DNA from: Chloroflexota bacterium
Lineage (GTDB): Bacteria; Chloroflexota; Anaerolineae; Promineifilales; Promineifilaceae
Direction: 5' to 3'
Assembly: GCA_022616275.1 (NCBI GenBank)
Contig: JAKEFB010000182.1
Coordinates: forward strand, 101,592 to 165,591
DNA length: 64,000 nucleotides
The position numbers were made by a program, and so were the translations under genes. Below the pieces are notes generated by a model. It was not told the DNA's origin. It ran no database searches and was given only the letters and a program-made list of their open reading frames with translations. This document shows positions 1-8,250 of the stretch, piece after piece. Position 1 is the first letter of the stretch; every line of letters begins with the position of its first letter.

Positions 1-2
1 CC

Positions 3-974
3 ATTCTACGTTCCTGTCTCGCCTTCAGCCTGGGCGCGGCCGGCCCCTGGCTGGTCTACTGGCTGGGTTGGGGCGTGCCGCCCTGGGCCGTGGTCCGTGT
101 CGGCCTGCAACAGCATTACGAGCTGGTCACCAGCCAGCGCCGCTACGACTGGTGGCTGGTCTACAACCTGGTGGACTTACTCGTCTGGGCCGGTCTGCCC
201 TTGCTTGCCGGCTTCGCCGGCGCTGTGGCGGTGGCTGCCCGCCGGCTGCGCCGCCGCTCCTGGCAACCGGTAGACGCCCTGGCCCTGGGGCTGGGTCTGC
301 TTATCGTCGCCCTGGATGTCTCCGGCTCCACGCGTGGCGAAGTCGGCCGGTTGTGGCTGTTCTTCATGCCCCTCCTGGCCCTGCCGGCGGCCGATTTCCT
401 GGGCCGGGTGTTGCCCGGTCGGCTGGCCACTCTGCTCGTCATTGGCCTGCAACTGCTCCTCGCCCTTAGCCTGGGCCTGGCCTGGCGGCCGGTCCGCGCC
501 GTCATCGTCGTCGCCCAGCGCCCCGCGATGCCGGCCGAAGCGCCCCCCCAGTTTCCTCTCTCTGCTTCGTTCAGCGAGCCAGGCCGCCAGGGAGAAACAC
601 TCCGGCTGGCCGGCTACGATCTCGACTCCAGCCAGGCCGTTCCCGGCGGCTTTCTAGAGTTAGCCCTCCACTGGCAGGCCAGCCGGCCGGCGCAGCGGCC
701 GTATACCGTCTTTACCCACCTGGTTAACGAGAGCGGCCTAGTCGTCGCCCAAAAGGATAACTGGCCGTTGACCGGCCAGTGGCCGCCCACCTGCTGGCGG
801 CGCGATGACCAGATCGTAGATCCCTACCGCATTGAGCTGCCGGCCGATTTGCCCCCCGGCGACTACACCCTCCTGGTTGGCCTCTACGACGCCGCCAGCA
901 ACGCCCGGCTATTGGCGGGCGACGGCCTGGACGCTGTCCAGCTTACGACCATTACGGTCAGCCCTACCCCTTAG
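3..974 (+). CDS. GT-C type membrane glycosyltransferase, C-terminal part (partial)
   Basis: The reading frame is open from the first bases of the window, so the gene begins upstream; the GTG at 75 is probably only an internal codon. The visible part has three or four hydrophobic helices in about the first 150 codons. A soluble tail of roughly 130 residues follows, with the pattern GYDLDSSQ, LHWQAS, YTVFTHLVNESG, DPYRIELPADLPPGDYTLLV. The same tail closes four other large membrane proteins of this locus (1022-3037, 11886-14105, 14102-16420, 18042-19955). By analogy with those it is the end of a sugar transferase acting outside the membrane on polyprenyl-linked donors; that is inference, because the catalytic N-terminal loop lies outside the window. 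It converges with the next gene. Confidence 0.75.
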   Translation: MLRSCLAFSLGAAGPWLVYWLGWGVPPWAVVRVGLQQHYELVTSQRRYDWWLVYNLVDLLVWAGLPLLAGFAGAVAVAARRLRRRSWQPVDALALGLGLLIVALDVSGSTRGEVGRLWLFFMPLLALPAADFLGRVLPGRLATLLVIGLQLLLALSLGLAWRPVRAVIVVAQRPAMPAEAPPQFPLSASFSEPGRQGETLRLAGYDLDSSQAVPGGFLELALHWQASRPAQRPYTVFTHLVNESGLVVAQKDNWPLTGQWPPTCWRRDDQIVDPYRIELPADLPPGDYTLLVGLYDAASNARLLAGDGLDAVQLTTITVSPTP

Positions 975-998
975 CCACCTATCCATCTGGCGCTGTAA

Positions 999-1016
999 AA
1001 CGTTTTTAAAATCGTT
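999..1016. terminator. Weak hairpin between convergent genes
   Basis: AACG-TTTTT-AAAAT-CGTT can fold into a short imperfect stem with A and T runs on both strands. It sits in the 47-base gap between two convergent glycosyltransferase genes. It is plausible as a bidirectional terminator, but the stem is weak. Confidence 0.3.
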
Positions 1017-1021
1017 CTACC

Positions 1022-3037
1022 TTATCCAGGTGGCCACCCCAGCGTCTCTAGAAAAATGGTGTCCCCACTGGCCTGCTCACCCACCACCGGTAGCCGGGCC
1101 CCTGTCTCCCGCAAATACATGCCGGTCTGAAGCGTATACATACCGGCCGGCAACTCCGGCGGCAACTCAATCTGGTAAGGGTCGCGGACCACGTCTCCTG
1201 GCTGCCACAGGTTGGTTGGAGCCAGCCCCTGGAGCGGCTGCTGGTCGGCCTGGGCCACAATCCGGCCGTCGCCGGCCAGCACGTGAACGAAAACGTCGTA
1301 TTCGGCCGCCACCGGGGCCAGGCTTTGCCAGTACAGCGTCAGGCTCAACGGCTGGCCAGCCGCCGGCGGCTGCCAATCGTACCCCAACAGCCGGATGGCC
1401 TCGCCCAGCGTCGCGCTCCGGGCCACCAGCGGTTCCGCTTCGGCAACGTACGGCCAGGCCATCTGGTAAACCACCACGTCCTGTTGGGCAAGGATGGTAT
1501 ACGTATCGGCCCGCACCTGGTGTACCGGTTGGGCCACGGCCGGGTTTGTGGCAATCTCCCAATGCCACAGAGAAAAGGCCACCATGTACGCCGGCCGCAG
1601 CTCTGACAAAATCCGGGCCGCCACCCGGCTGCGCGCCAGGCCCGGCGGCTGGCTAATAGCCGGCCACATCTCCGGCGAGACCAGGCCGTTCAAATCCACA
1701 ATCCGCCGTTGCGAGAGAAAGGTAATCGCCCCAATGTCGTCCACCGCCAGGAGTGCATCGGCTGGCGTGTTGGCCGCCAGCCAATGGCCCAGCCCGACGT
1801 CCACGTCCAGGATTTCGTCCGTGTTCGTCCCCAGCATCGTCGCCCAGTTGCCAAATTGCCACCAGCCACCCAAAAACACCCCCACTCCCACCAAAACCGC
1901 CACCCCATATCTGGCAACGGTCCGTGACTTCTCTGGCGGGGATTGGCGGATTTGAGGATGAAACCAGGAAAAATCCCCTAATCCCCTAATCCCGGCGAAA
2001 GATACCAGCCAGGCCGCCCCGGCCGCCGCCACGATCATCTGGAAGGGAATCAGGGGCATGGTGTAGCGGCCGTGGTGCCAGACAAACTCTACGATCATGG
2101 CCGTGAGTAGCGGCAGGCTTGCCAGCCACCCCACCACCAGGTGGCTGCGCCGCCACACCGGCCGCAGACCCAACGGGATCAGCAACAGGTTAGTCGGGTT
2201 GTCGCTCCAATGCAGGAACCCCGTCTTCAGCAAGGTCCGCAGGCTCAGAAAATATTGTGAGCCGACTTTGGCGTAAAAGGTATTGGGCAGCGGCTTCCCG
2301 GTCGTGGCCAGGCCAAACAGGGCGTAGGGCGCAGCCACGCCGCCGTAAACGGCCAGGGAACCCGCCAGGCGGCCCAGCGCCGGCCGCCGGCTCTCTCGCT
2401 CCTGTCCCGCCCTGGCTATCTGCCACACGGTATCTAGGACGGCCAGGCTAAAGAGGGCGTGCCCCTCCGGCCGGAGCTGGCTGGCCAGTCCAAAGAGCAG
2501 CGCAGGCAGCGGCCGCAGCCCCCGCCGGGTGTAAGCCCAGACCGCCACCAGGCTGAAGGCCGTAAAAGCCGTCGTCTCCATGCCGGCCAGCCCGGCCCAC
2601 ACCAGCCGGCCGCTCAACACCACCCCCCCGGCCGCCAGGCCGGCCGCCAGCCGGCTCCCGGTCAGAGAGCGGGTAAAACCGTAGGTGAGGGCCACCACCA
2701 GCAGAAAAAAAGCAGCGCTCAGGAGCACCGAAAAGCGCACAAAATCCAGGCCCAACCACCCGGCCGGAACCAGGAACAGCGTCCACAGCGGCGCAGTTGA
2801 GCCAGGTGTCGGCTCGCCCGGGTTATAGCTGAAACCATGCCCCTGGCTCAGGTTACGGGCAAACTGGTAATGAATCCAGGCGTCGTCCAGCGGCACGCCC
2901 AGCCGGCCGCCGGTCAACGCCAGCTCGGTCCGCCAGAAGAAAACCAGCGCTGCCACGGCCAGCCCCAGGAGTACGATTAACTCCAGGCGTCCTTCCGCTG
3001 CCCGCCAGATGATAGACAATAGACGATGAACAACCAT
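1022..3037 (-). CDS. AftB-like GT-C glycosyltransferase with C-terminal beta-rich domain
   Basis: A polytopic membrane protein of 671 residues. The first extracytoplasmic loop carries the GT-C acidic pair D51-D52 in the context LDDAWIHYQFARNLSQGHG. PGSTAPLWTLFLVPAG and GMETTAF follow, a pattern I associate with AftB-like arabinofuranosyltransferases and related bacterial GT-C enzymes. About ten hydrophobic helices are visible. The last 130 residues form the shared soluble tail (GYDWQPPAAGQPLSLTLYWQ, DVFVHVLAGDG, DPYQIELPPELPAGMYTLQT). I chose the ATG at 3037. An in-frame ATG at 3103 would add residues encoded by a simple CGTC-word repeat, which looks non-coding. The sugar and acceptor are unknown. 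Confidence 0.8.
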   Translation of the reverse strand: MVVHRLLSIIWRAAEGRLELIVLLGLAVAALVFFWRTELALTGGRLGVPLDDAWIHYQFARNLSQGHGFSYNPGEPTPGSTAPLWTLFLVPAGWLGLDFVRFSVLLSAAFFLLVVALTYGFTRSLTGSRLAAGLAAGGVVLSGRLVWAGLAGMETTAFTAFSLVAVWAYTRRGLRPLPALLFGLASQLRPEGHALFSLAVLDTVWQIARAGQERESRRPALGRLAGSLAVYGGVAAPYALFGLATTGKPLPNTFYAKVGSQYFLSLRTLLKTGFLHWSDNPTNLLLIPLGLRPVWRRSHLVVGWLASLPLLTAMIVEFVWHHGRYTMPLIPFQMIVAAAGAAWLVSFAGIRGLGDFSWFHPQIRQSPPEKSRTVARYGVAVLVGVGVFLGGWWQFGNWATMLGTNTDEILDVDVGLGHWLAANTPADALLAVDDIGAITFLSQRRIVDLNGLVSPEMWPAISQPPGLARSRVAARILSELRPAYMVAFSLWHWEIATNPAVAQPVHQVRADTYTILAQQDVVVYQMAWPYVAEAEPLVARSATLGEAIRLLGYDWQPPAAGQPLSLTLYWQSLAPVAAEYDVFVHVLAGDGRIVAQADQQPLQGLAPTNLWQPGDVVRDPYQIELPPELPAGMYTLQTGMYLRETGARLPVVGEQASGDTIFLETLGWPPG

Positions 3038-3096
3038 AAACGCAGATCTGTCGTCTGTCGTCCGTCGTCCGTCGTCCCCCTCCCCAGGATTTTCCC

Positions 3097-3130
3097 TTGT
3101 CATTTTAATCCATCCCAGTAGAATCTTTTT
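3097..3130 (+). promoter_or_regulatory. Candidate sigma70 promoter for a leaderless mRNA
   Basis: TTGTCA (3097-3102), a 16-base spacer and TAGAAT (3119-3124) are followed by only six bases (CTTTTT) before the ATG at 3131. No Shine-Dalgarno sequence is present. The spacing puts the transcription start at or next to the start codon. Confidence 0.45.
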
Positions 3131-4372
3131 ATGCCGTCGCCCTCTCGCCTGATGCGCATCGTCGTCTTGATCGCGATCCTCTTCAGCCTGGTTGCTGCGG
3201 CCGGCCTGGTTCCACTGCCTTACCGGGCCAACCAATGGGGGTGGTCCAGGGATACCGCGCCCACCCTCCTCAGCCTGGTTCTGCACCTGGCGGCCATCCT
3301 TCTCTTTGTGGCCGGCTGGTGGTTCCTCGGCCGGGAACTGACCACCGATTCCCCGCGCCGCCAGACGTGGCTGGCGCGGGGCGAGCTGGTCGGGCTGGCC
3401 CTGCTGGTCCAGGCCGCCTTTGCCGGGCTGGACCGGCCAGGCGCGTTGAGTACCCTCTTCAACCGGCCGGAGACGCAAACCAGCGGCTATTTTAACGGCG
3501 GGCCGCCAATTGTCCATCTCCTCTTGTTGCTGCTCATCTTTGTCGCCTCGGCCGCGGCCGTCTGGCCCGCCTACGGCCTGGCCACCCGCCGCTGGGATGC
3601 CGCCGCCGGCTGGCTGGCCGCCGGCCTCGTCGCCCTCCTGCCCGGCCGGCTGCTCTTCACCGCCCGCCTGGAAAGCCTCTTTCCTTTGCTCAGCCTGATG
3701 GCCCTCTACCTGGTAGACAGCGGCCTGCGCCGCCGGCAACCGCTCTGGGCCGGGCCGGGCGGGTTCCTGACCTCGCTGGAACTCGTGTTAAATTTGCCGG
3801 CCGTCACAACTCTATTCGTTATTTTGCTCTTTATCATCATACGCCCCGGGTATACCCGGCAACACCGTTGGGCATACCCAAGGAGCTACGGCGCCGCTTT
3901 TGGAGTTGGATTGATTATTGGCCTACTGCCACTCTCATTAGTTGACCGGTTATGGCCCGGCCTGGCAGGTGGGCTGCTGGCCGGGCGCCAGGATACTGGC
4001 TTCAGTTCAGGACTAATCGTTAGTCTGTACAACGGCATTATCCTGGGCGGACTGCCGGCACTGTTGTTAGCGGTCCCCTGGACATTCCACAAAGCCAGAT
4101 TACTGGGCATGATTCGCGCCGAACCACTGTACCCGGCATTCTGGCTAACCCTGTTGGTTACCCTGATCATTGGTGGTAATACTGGCAGCGCCTGGCTGGC
4201 CCTGGCTCCCTTCGCCGCCGTCCTGGCCGCCCGCTGGCCCTGCCAGCTCCCGGCCGACGTCGGCGAAAACGCCTACGTCCGCCAGCTCCGGGCCTACAAC
4301 CTCGGCGCGGCCGTCCTGGCCGCCACCGCCCTCCTCACCCTCGTCCTGGCCCTCCGCTGGCAAACCCTGTAA
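3131..4372 (+). CDS. Polytopic membrane protein of unknown function
   Basis: This 413-residue protein is almost entirely hydrophobic, with about ten predicted membrane helices (for example 9-28, 45-65, 85-100, 125-150, 160-185 and a strongly hydrophobic run near 222-240). I see no DD/DE pair in the first loop, so it is not an obvious GT-C catalyst. It may be a degenerate or accessory relative in the same glycan locus. Base composition drops noticeably around 3780-4190, in the middle of the gene, compared with the GC-rich ends; this may reflect a mosaic origin. The start has a leaderless-type promoter directly in front of it. The methyltransferase gene follows after 62 bases of simple CTCTCG/CTCTAG words. 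Confidence 0.7.
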   Translation: MPSPSRLMRIVVLIAILFSLVAAAGLVPLPYRANQWGWSRDTAPTLLSLVLHLAAILLFVAGWWFLGRELTTDSPRRQTWLARGELVGLALLVQAAFAGLDRPGALSTLFNRPETQTSGYFNGGPPIVHLLLLLLIFVASAAAVWPAYGLATRRWDAAAGWLAAGLVALLPGRLLFTARLESLFPLLSLMALYLVDSGLRRRQPLWAGPGGFLTSLELVLNLPAVTTLFVILLFIIIRPGYTRQHRWAYPRSYGAAFGVGLIIGLLPLSLVDRLWPGLAGGLLAGRQDTGFSSGLIVSLYNGIILGGLPALLLAVPWTFHKARLLGMIRAEPLYPAFWLTLLVTLIIGGNTGSAWLALAPFAAVLAARWPCQLPADVGENAYVRQLRAYNLGAAVLAATALLTLVLALRWQTL

Positions 4373-4434
4373 AGTTAGACTCTTGACTACTCCATCCCCC
4401 TCTCCCTCTCGCTCTCGCTCTAGCTCAGGATTCT

Positions 4435-5184
4435 ATGGAACCCGGTGAATACCAAACCATATTCCAGGTCGAAGATCACCACTGGTGGTACGTGGGTATG
4501 CAGCGCATCACGACCACGTTGCTCGCCCACTTCTACCCCAATCGCGCCGATTTGCACATCCTGGACGCCGGCTGCGGCACCGGGGCAGCCATGACCTACC
4601 TGGCTCCCTTTGGCGCCGTCACCGGTTGCGACCTCTCCGAGCTGGCTCTATCCTTCTGCCGCCGGCGCGGCCTCCGCCGGCTCGGCCGGGCCACCGTCAC
4701 CCACCTGCCCTTTGTCGCCGGGAGCTTCGACCTGGTCACCTCCTTCGACGTCCTTTATCACCGCGCCGTCGGCGACTACCACCAGGCCCTGGCCGAGTTT
4801 CACCGAGTGCTCAAACCTGGCGGCCGCCTCTTTTTGCGGCTGCCGGCCTACAACTGGCTGCGCGGCCACCACGATGAGGTTATCCATACTCACCACCGTT
4901 TCACGGCCGGGGAATTAGGCCAGGCTCTGGCCACTGGCCAATTCACCGTCGAGAAGCTATCATACGCCAATACCCTGCTGTTTCCGTTGGCCCTGGGAAA
5001 ACGCGTGGCTGAACGCCTGGTTCCGGCCGGGAGTGCGGCGTCGGACATCCAGCCCAACCCACCCTGGCAGGACCGGCTCCTGGCCCGCTTTTTATTGGCC
5101 GAGGCTCGCTGGCTGGCCGGCCGCTCCCTGCCCTTCGGTCTGACAGTCATCGCCATCGGTCGGAAATTAGAGATTGGAGATTAG
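4435..5184 (+). CDS. Class I SAM-dependent methyltransferase
   Basis: A 249-residue soluble enzyme with the Rossmann methyltransferase signature. Motif I is LDAGCGTGAAM (D44, G46, G48, G50), motif II is the acidic VTGCDLSELAL, and FDLVTSFDVLYHR and LKPGGRLFLRLPAYNWL form the later strands. This fits the Methyltransf_11 type often found beside GT2 and GT-C genes in glycan clusters. It presumably methylates a sugar or a lipid-linked glycan intermediate, but the substrate cannot be read from sequence. The C-terminal 70 residues have hydrophobic stretches that may touch the membrane. It lies upstream of a GT2 gene in the same direction, separated by an AGATTGGAG word repeat. Confidence 0.88.
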   Translation: MEPGEYQTIFQVEDHHWWYVGMQRITTTLLAHFYPNRADLHILDAGCGTGAAMTYLAPFGAVTGCDLSELALSFCRRRGLRRLGRATVTHLPFVAGSFDLVTSFDVLYHRAVGDYHQALAEFHRVLKPGGRLFLRLPAYNWLRGHHDEVIHTHHRFTAGELGQALATGQFTVEKLSYANTLLFPLALGKRVAERLVPAGSAASDIQPNPPWQDRLLARFLLAEARWLAGRSLPFGLTVIAIGRKLEIGD

Positions 5185-5200
5185 AGATTGGAGATTGGAG
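5166..5200. repeat. Tandem simple-word repeat AGATTGGAG/AGATTAGAG
   Basis: Four near-identical 7-9 base words in tandem overlap the last codons of the methyltransferase gene. The same words recur in both orientations at 7070-7139. They belong to the class of degenerate word repeats seen in many intergenic gaps of this window. Confidence 0.7.
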
Positions 5201-5246
5201 TTGAAGAGCACACTACCTCTAGCTCTAGCTCTAACGACAAGAGAAA

Positions 5247-6023
5247 ATGAACGACAAGAAAATGAGCATCTCCGCCTTCTTCCCGGCCTACAACGACGCC
5301 GGGACTATCGCCAGCATGGTTGTCACCACCCTGCTGACGCTGCGCGAAGTGAGCGACGACTACGAAGTCGTCGTCATCAACGACGGCAGCCGCGACCATA
5401 CCCCCCAGGTCCTGGACGAGCTGGCCCGCGTCTATCCCGGCAAGGTGCGCATCATCCACCACCCCAAGAACCGGGGCTACGGCGGCGCGTTGCGCTCCGG
5501 CTTTGCCAGCGCCACCAGGGAGTGGATTTTCTACACCGACGGCGACGCCCAATACGACCCCCGCGAGCTGAAAAACCTGGTCGCCCTGGTGAACGATCAC
5601 ATTGACTTCGTTAACGGCTGGAAAATTGAGCGCAACGACCCCCTACACCGCATCGTCATCGGCCGGATCTACCAATACGTCATCAAAATCCTCTTCCGCC
5701 TCAAGCTCAAAGACGTGGATTGTGACTTCCGGCTCATGCGCCGCACCGTCTTCGACAAGGTCCAGCTCCACGAGGACAGCGGCGTCATTTGCGTCGAATT
5801 AATGAAAAAGGTCCAGGATAACGGCTTTGCCCTGGCCGAAACGCCCGTCCACCATTACCACCGCGCCTACGGCAAGTCCCAGTTCTTCAACTTCCGCCGC
5901 CTGTTCCGCGTCGCCCTGGACCTGATCCGGCTGTGGTGGCGCTTCGTCGTTCAGAAACAGCATCTCAAAGAATCCGCCCCGCTGCCCTTGGAGACCGGCC
6001 AGCCCGAGGTTAGCCGCCAATAA
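5247..6023 (+). CDS. Family 2 glycosyltransferase (DPM1-like)
   Basis: A GT-A fold transferase of 258 residues without clear membrane helices. It shows the GT2 N-terminus ISAFFPAYNDAGTI, the nucleotide-binding VVINDGSRDHT, NRGYGGALRSGF and the metal-binding YTDGDAQYDP (DxD-type). These match dolichyl- or polyprenyl-phosphate mannose/glucose synthases, which charge a lipid carrier from a nucleotide sugar on the cytoplasmic face. In this locus it is the likely supplier of lipid-linked donor for the GT-C enzymes; that link is inference. The ATG at 5247 is used, and the ATG at 5262 (MSISAFFPAYND) is an equally acceptable start. It is followed after 38 bases by the epimerase gene. Confidence 0.92.
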   Translation: MNDKKMSISAFFPAYNDAGTIASMVVTTLLTLREVSDDYEVVVINDGSRDHTPQVLDELARVYPGKVRIIHHPKNRGYGGALRSGFASATREWIFYTDGDAQYDPRELKNLVALVNDHIDFVNGWKIERNDPLHRIVIGRIYQYVIKILFRLKLKDVDCDFRLMRRTVFDKVQLHEDSGVICVELMKKVQDNGFALAETPVHHYHRAYGKSQFFNFRRLFRVALDLIRLWWRFVVQKQHLKESAPLPLETGQPEVSRQ

Positions 6024-6061
6024 CCAATAACGACAAGCCTGTTTCCAGACAACTCCTTACC

Positions 6062-7069
6062 ATGCCCCCGCCCGAAACCGATTTCACTCCCTACTTCCAG
6101 GGTAAAAAGGTCCTCATCACCGGCGGCCTGGGCTTTATCGGCTCTAACCTGGCCCATCGCCTGGTAGAGCTGGGGGCCCACGTGCTCCTGGTAGACTCCC
6201 TCATCCCCAAATATGGCGGCAACGTCTTCAACGTCGCCGATATCCAGGACCGGCTGCGGATCAACATTGCCGACGTGCGCGACGAACACGGCCTGCGCTA
6301 CCTGGTCCAGGGCCAGGAGGTGATCTTCAACCTGGCCGGGCAGGTCAGCCACACCGATAGCATGAACGACCCTTACGCCGACCTGGAAATTAACGTCCGC
6401 AGCCAGCTCTCGCTCCTGGAAGCCTGCCGCCACGGCAATCCCCAGGCCAAAATCATCTTTGCCAGCACCCGGCAGATTTACGGCAAGCCGGCCTACCTCC
6501 CGGTAGACGAGAACCACCCCTTGCAACCGGTAGACGTCAACGGCATCAACAAGCTGGCCGGCGAGTGGTATCACATTGTCTACCATCACGTCTACGGCCT
6601 GCAAACCGTTTCCCTGCGCCTGACCAACACCTACGGCCCGCGCATGCGCGTCAAAGACGCCCGGCAAACGTTTATGGGCTGGTGGCTGCGCCAGCTCGTC
6701 GAGAGCCAGACGCTACAAATTTTTGGCGACGGCCGGCAGGTGCGCGACTTCAACTACGTGGACGACGTGGTCACGGCTCTATTGCTGGTGGTGGTCAATG
6801 ACTCGGCCACCGGCCAGATCTACAACCTCGGCGGCCGCGAACCAATCAGCCTGCTGGATCTGGCCCAACTGCTCATCAATCTCAACCAGGGCGGCCGCTA
6901 CGACATTGTCCCCTTCCCCGAAGACCGCCAGCGGATTGACATTGGCGACTACACCGGCGATTACAGCAAGATCCGCCACGAACTGGGCTGGGAACCCCAA
7001 ATCACCCTCTGCGACGGCCTGGCCCGGACGCTGGACTATTACCGGGAACACCTGGCGCACTATGTGTAG
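6062..7069 (+). CDS. NAD-dependent epimerase/dehydratase (extended SDR) with Asn at the catalytic Tyr position
   Basis: A 335-residue extended SDR. The nucleotide-binding motif is GGLGFIG (G21, G24, G27), followed by an acidic residue after strand 2 (VLLVDS), which favours NAD. The region normally reading YxxxK is N160-G-I-N-K164, so the general-base Tyr is replaced by Asn while Lys is kept. LRLTNTYGPRMRVKDARQTF and the substrate-binding QVRDFNYVDDVV are intact. The replacement is encoded cleanly (AAC), so it is not a frameshift. It could be a subfamily with altered chemistry, for example using another acid/base, acting on a nucleotide sugar that the adjacent aminotransferase then uses. Activity as a standard 4-epimerase is doubtful. 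Confidence 0.88.
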   Translation: MPPPETDFTPYFQGKKVLITGGLGFIGSNLAHRLVELGAHVLLVDSLIPKYGGNVFNVADIQDRLRINIADVRDEHGLRYLVQGQEVIFNLAGQVSHTDSMNDPYADLEINVRSQLSLLEACRHGNPQAKIIFASTRQIYGKPAYLPVDENHPLQPVDVNGINKLAGEWYHIVYHHVYGLQTVSLRLTNTYGPRMRVKDARQTFMGWWLRQLVESQTLQIFGDGRQVRDFNYVDDVVTALLLVVVNDSATGQIYNLGGREPISLLDLAQLLINLNQGGRYDIVPFPEDRQRIDIGDYTGDYSKIRHELGWEPQITLCDGLARTLDYYREHLAHYV

Positions 7070-7139
7070 AAGATTGGAGATTGGAGATTAGTGAGCAACC
7101 TTTGGTTGCCAATCTCCGATCTCCAATCTCTAATCTCCC
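7070..7139. repeat. Inverted simple-word repeat (AGATTGGAG / CTCCAATCT)
   Basis: Words of the type AGATTGGAGATTAG run for about 22 bases, then a short centre (GCAACCTTTGGTTGCC, itself palindromic), then CTCCAATCTCTAATCT in opposite orientation. The RNA could fold into a long hairpin between the epimerase stop and the aminotransferase ATG. It may act as an attenuator or as an mRNA stability element. Confidence 0.6.
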
Positions 7140-7143
7140 TACC

Positions 7144-8250
7144 ATGAACATCCCCTTCCTCAACCTCCAGGCCGAATACTACCAGCACCAGGAAGAAATA
7201 GACGAAGCCATTCGCCGTGTCCTCCACAGCGGCCGCTACATTCTCGGCCAGGAAGTCGCCCGCTTCGAGGAGGAATTTGCTGCCTTCTGCGGCACTACCC
7301 ACGGCGTCGGCGTCGCCTCCGGTACCGATGCCCTGCTGCTGGCCCTGCGCGCCCTGGACGTCGGCCCCGGCGACGAAGTCATCACCGTGTCCCATACGGC
7401 CGTGGCCACCGTTGCCGCCATTGAGCTAAGCGGCGCCCGGCCGCTCCTGGTAGATGTAGACCCGGCCACCTGCACCCTCGACCCGGCCCTGCTGGCCGCG
7501 GCCATTACCCCGCGCACCCGGGCCGTCGTGCCCGTCCACCTCTACGGCCAGCCGGCCGACATGGCTCCCATCCTGGCCATCGCCCAGCAACATCATCTGG
7601 CCGTCGTCGAAGATTGCGCCCAGGCCCACGGCGCTTCCTACCAGGGCCGGCCAGTTGGCAGCCTGGGCGACGTGGCCACCTTCAGCTTTTACCCCACCAA
7701 AAACCTCGGCGCCATCGGCGATGGCGGTATCGTCGTTACCAACAAGGCCGGGATTGCCGGCCGGCTGGGTCTGCTGCGCCAGTACGGCTGGCGAGAACGG
7801 TACGTCAGCGCCCTGGCCGGCTACAACAGCCGCCTGGACGAGCTACAGGCGGCCATTTTGCGGGTCAGGCTGCGCCACCTGCCGGCCGCCAACGACATCC
7901 GCCGCCGCCTGGCCCAGGCCTACCACGACCAACTGGCTGACTTGCCTGTGCAACTCCCCTATGAACGGCCGGGCAGCCGCCACGTTTACCATCTCTACGT
8001 CGTCCAGAGCGACCGGCGGGACGCCCTGGCGGCCCACCTGGCCGGCCAGGGCATCGGCACGGCCGTCCACTACCCCGTCCCCGTCCACGTTCAGCCCGCC
8101 TATCACCGGCTGGGCTACGACCCCGGCCACCTGCCCGTCACCGAGCAACTGGCCGGCCGGATTCTCTCTTTACCCCTTTACCCCTCCATGCCGGCCGGAC
8201 ACCTGGAGACCGTCGTCGCCGCCATCCGGCATTTTGCCACTGGAATATGA
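7144..8250 (+). CDS. DegT/DnrJ/EryC1/StrS PLP-dependent sugar aminotransferase
   Basis: A fold-type I aminotransferase of 368 residues. It begins IPFLNLQAEYYQHQEEIDEAI and contains FCGTTHGVGVASGTDALLLAL, HLYGQPADM, VEDCAQAHGA and the PLP lysine K186 in SFYPTKNLGAIGDGG. GYNSRLDELQAAIL is also typical of the family. It should convert a keto sugar nucleotide to an amino sugar with glutamate as donor, paired with the SDR upstream. The ATG at 7144 gives the canonical family N-terminus; longer starts would translate the repeat in front. Its stop overlaps the next start (ATGA), indicating translational coupling. Confidence 0.93.
   Translation: MNIPFLNLQAEYYQHQEEIDEAIRRVLHSGRYILGQEVARFEEEFAAFCGTTHGVGVASGTDALLLALRALDVGPGDEVITVSHTAVATVAAIELSGARPLLVDVDPATCTLDPALLAAAITPRTRAVVPVHLYGQPADMAPILAIAQQHHLAVVEDCAQAHGASYQGRPVGSLGDVATFSFYPTKNLGAIGDGGIVVTNKAGIAGRLGLLRQYGWRERYVSALAGYNSRLDELQAAILRVRLRHLPAANDIRRRLAQAYHDQLADLPVQLPYERPGSRHVYHLYVVQSDRRDALAAHLAGQGIGTAVHYPVPVHVQPAYHRLGYDPGHLPVTEQLAGRILSLPLYPSMPAGHLETVVAAIRHFATGI

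Noticed and set aside
5951-6667. 238-codon minus-strand frame opposite the GT2 and SDR genes
   Set aside because: It spans the complement of two clear enzyme genes and the gap between them, with no recognisable domain.
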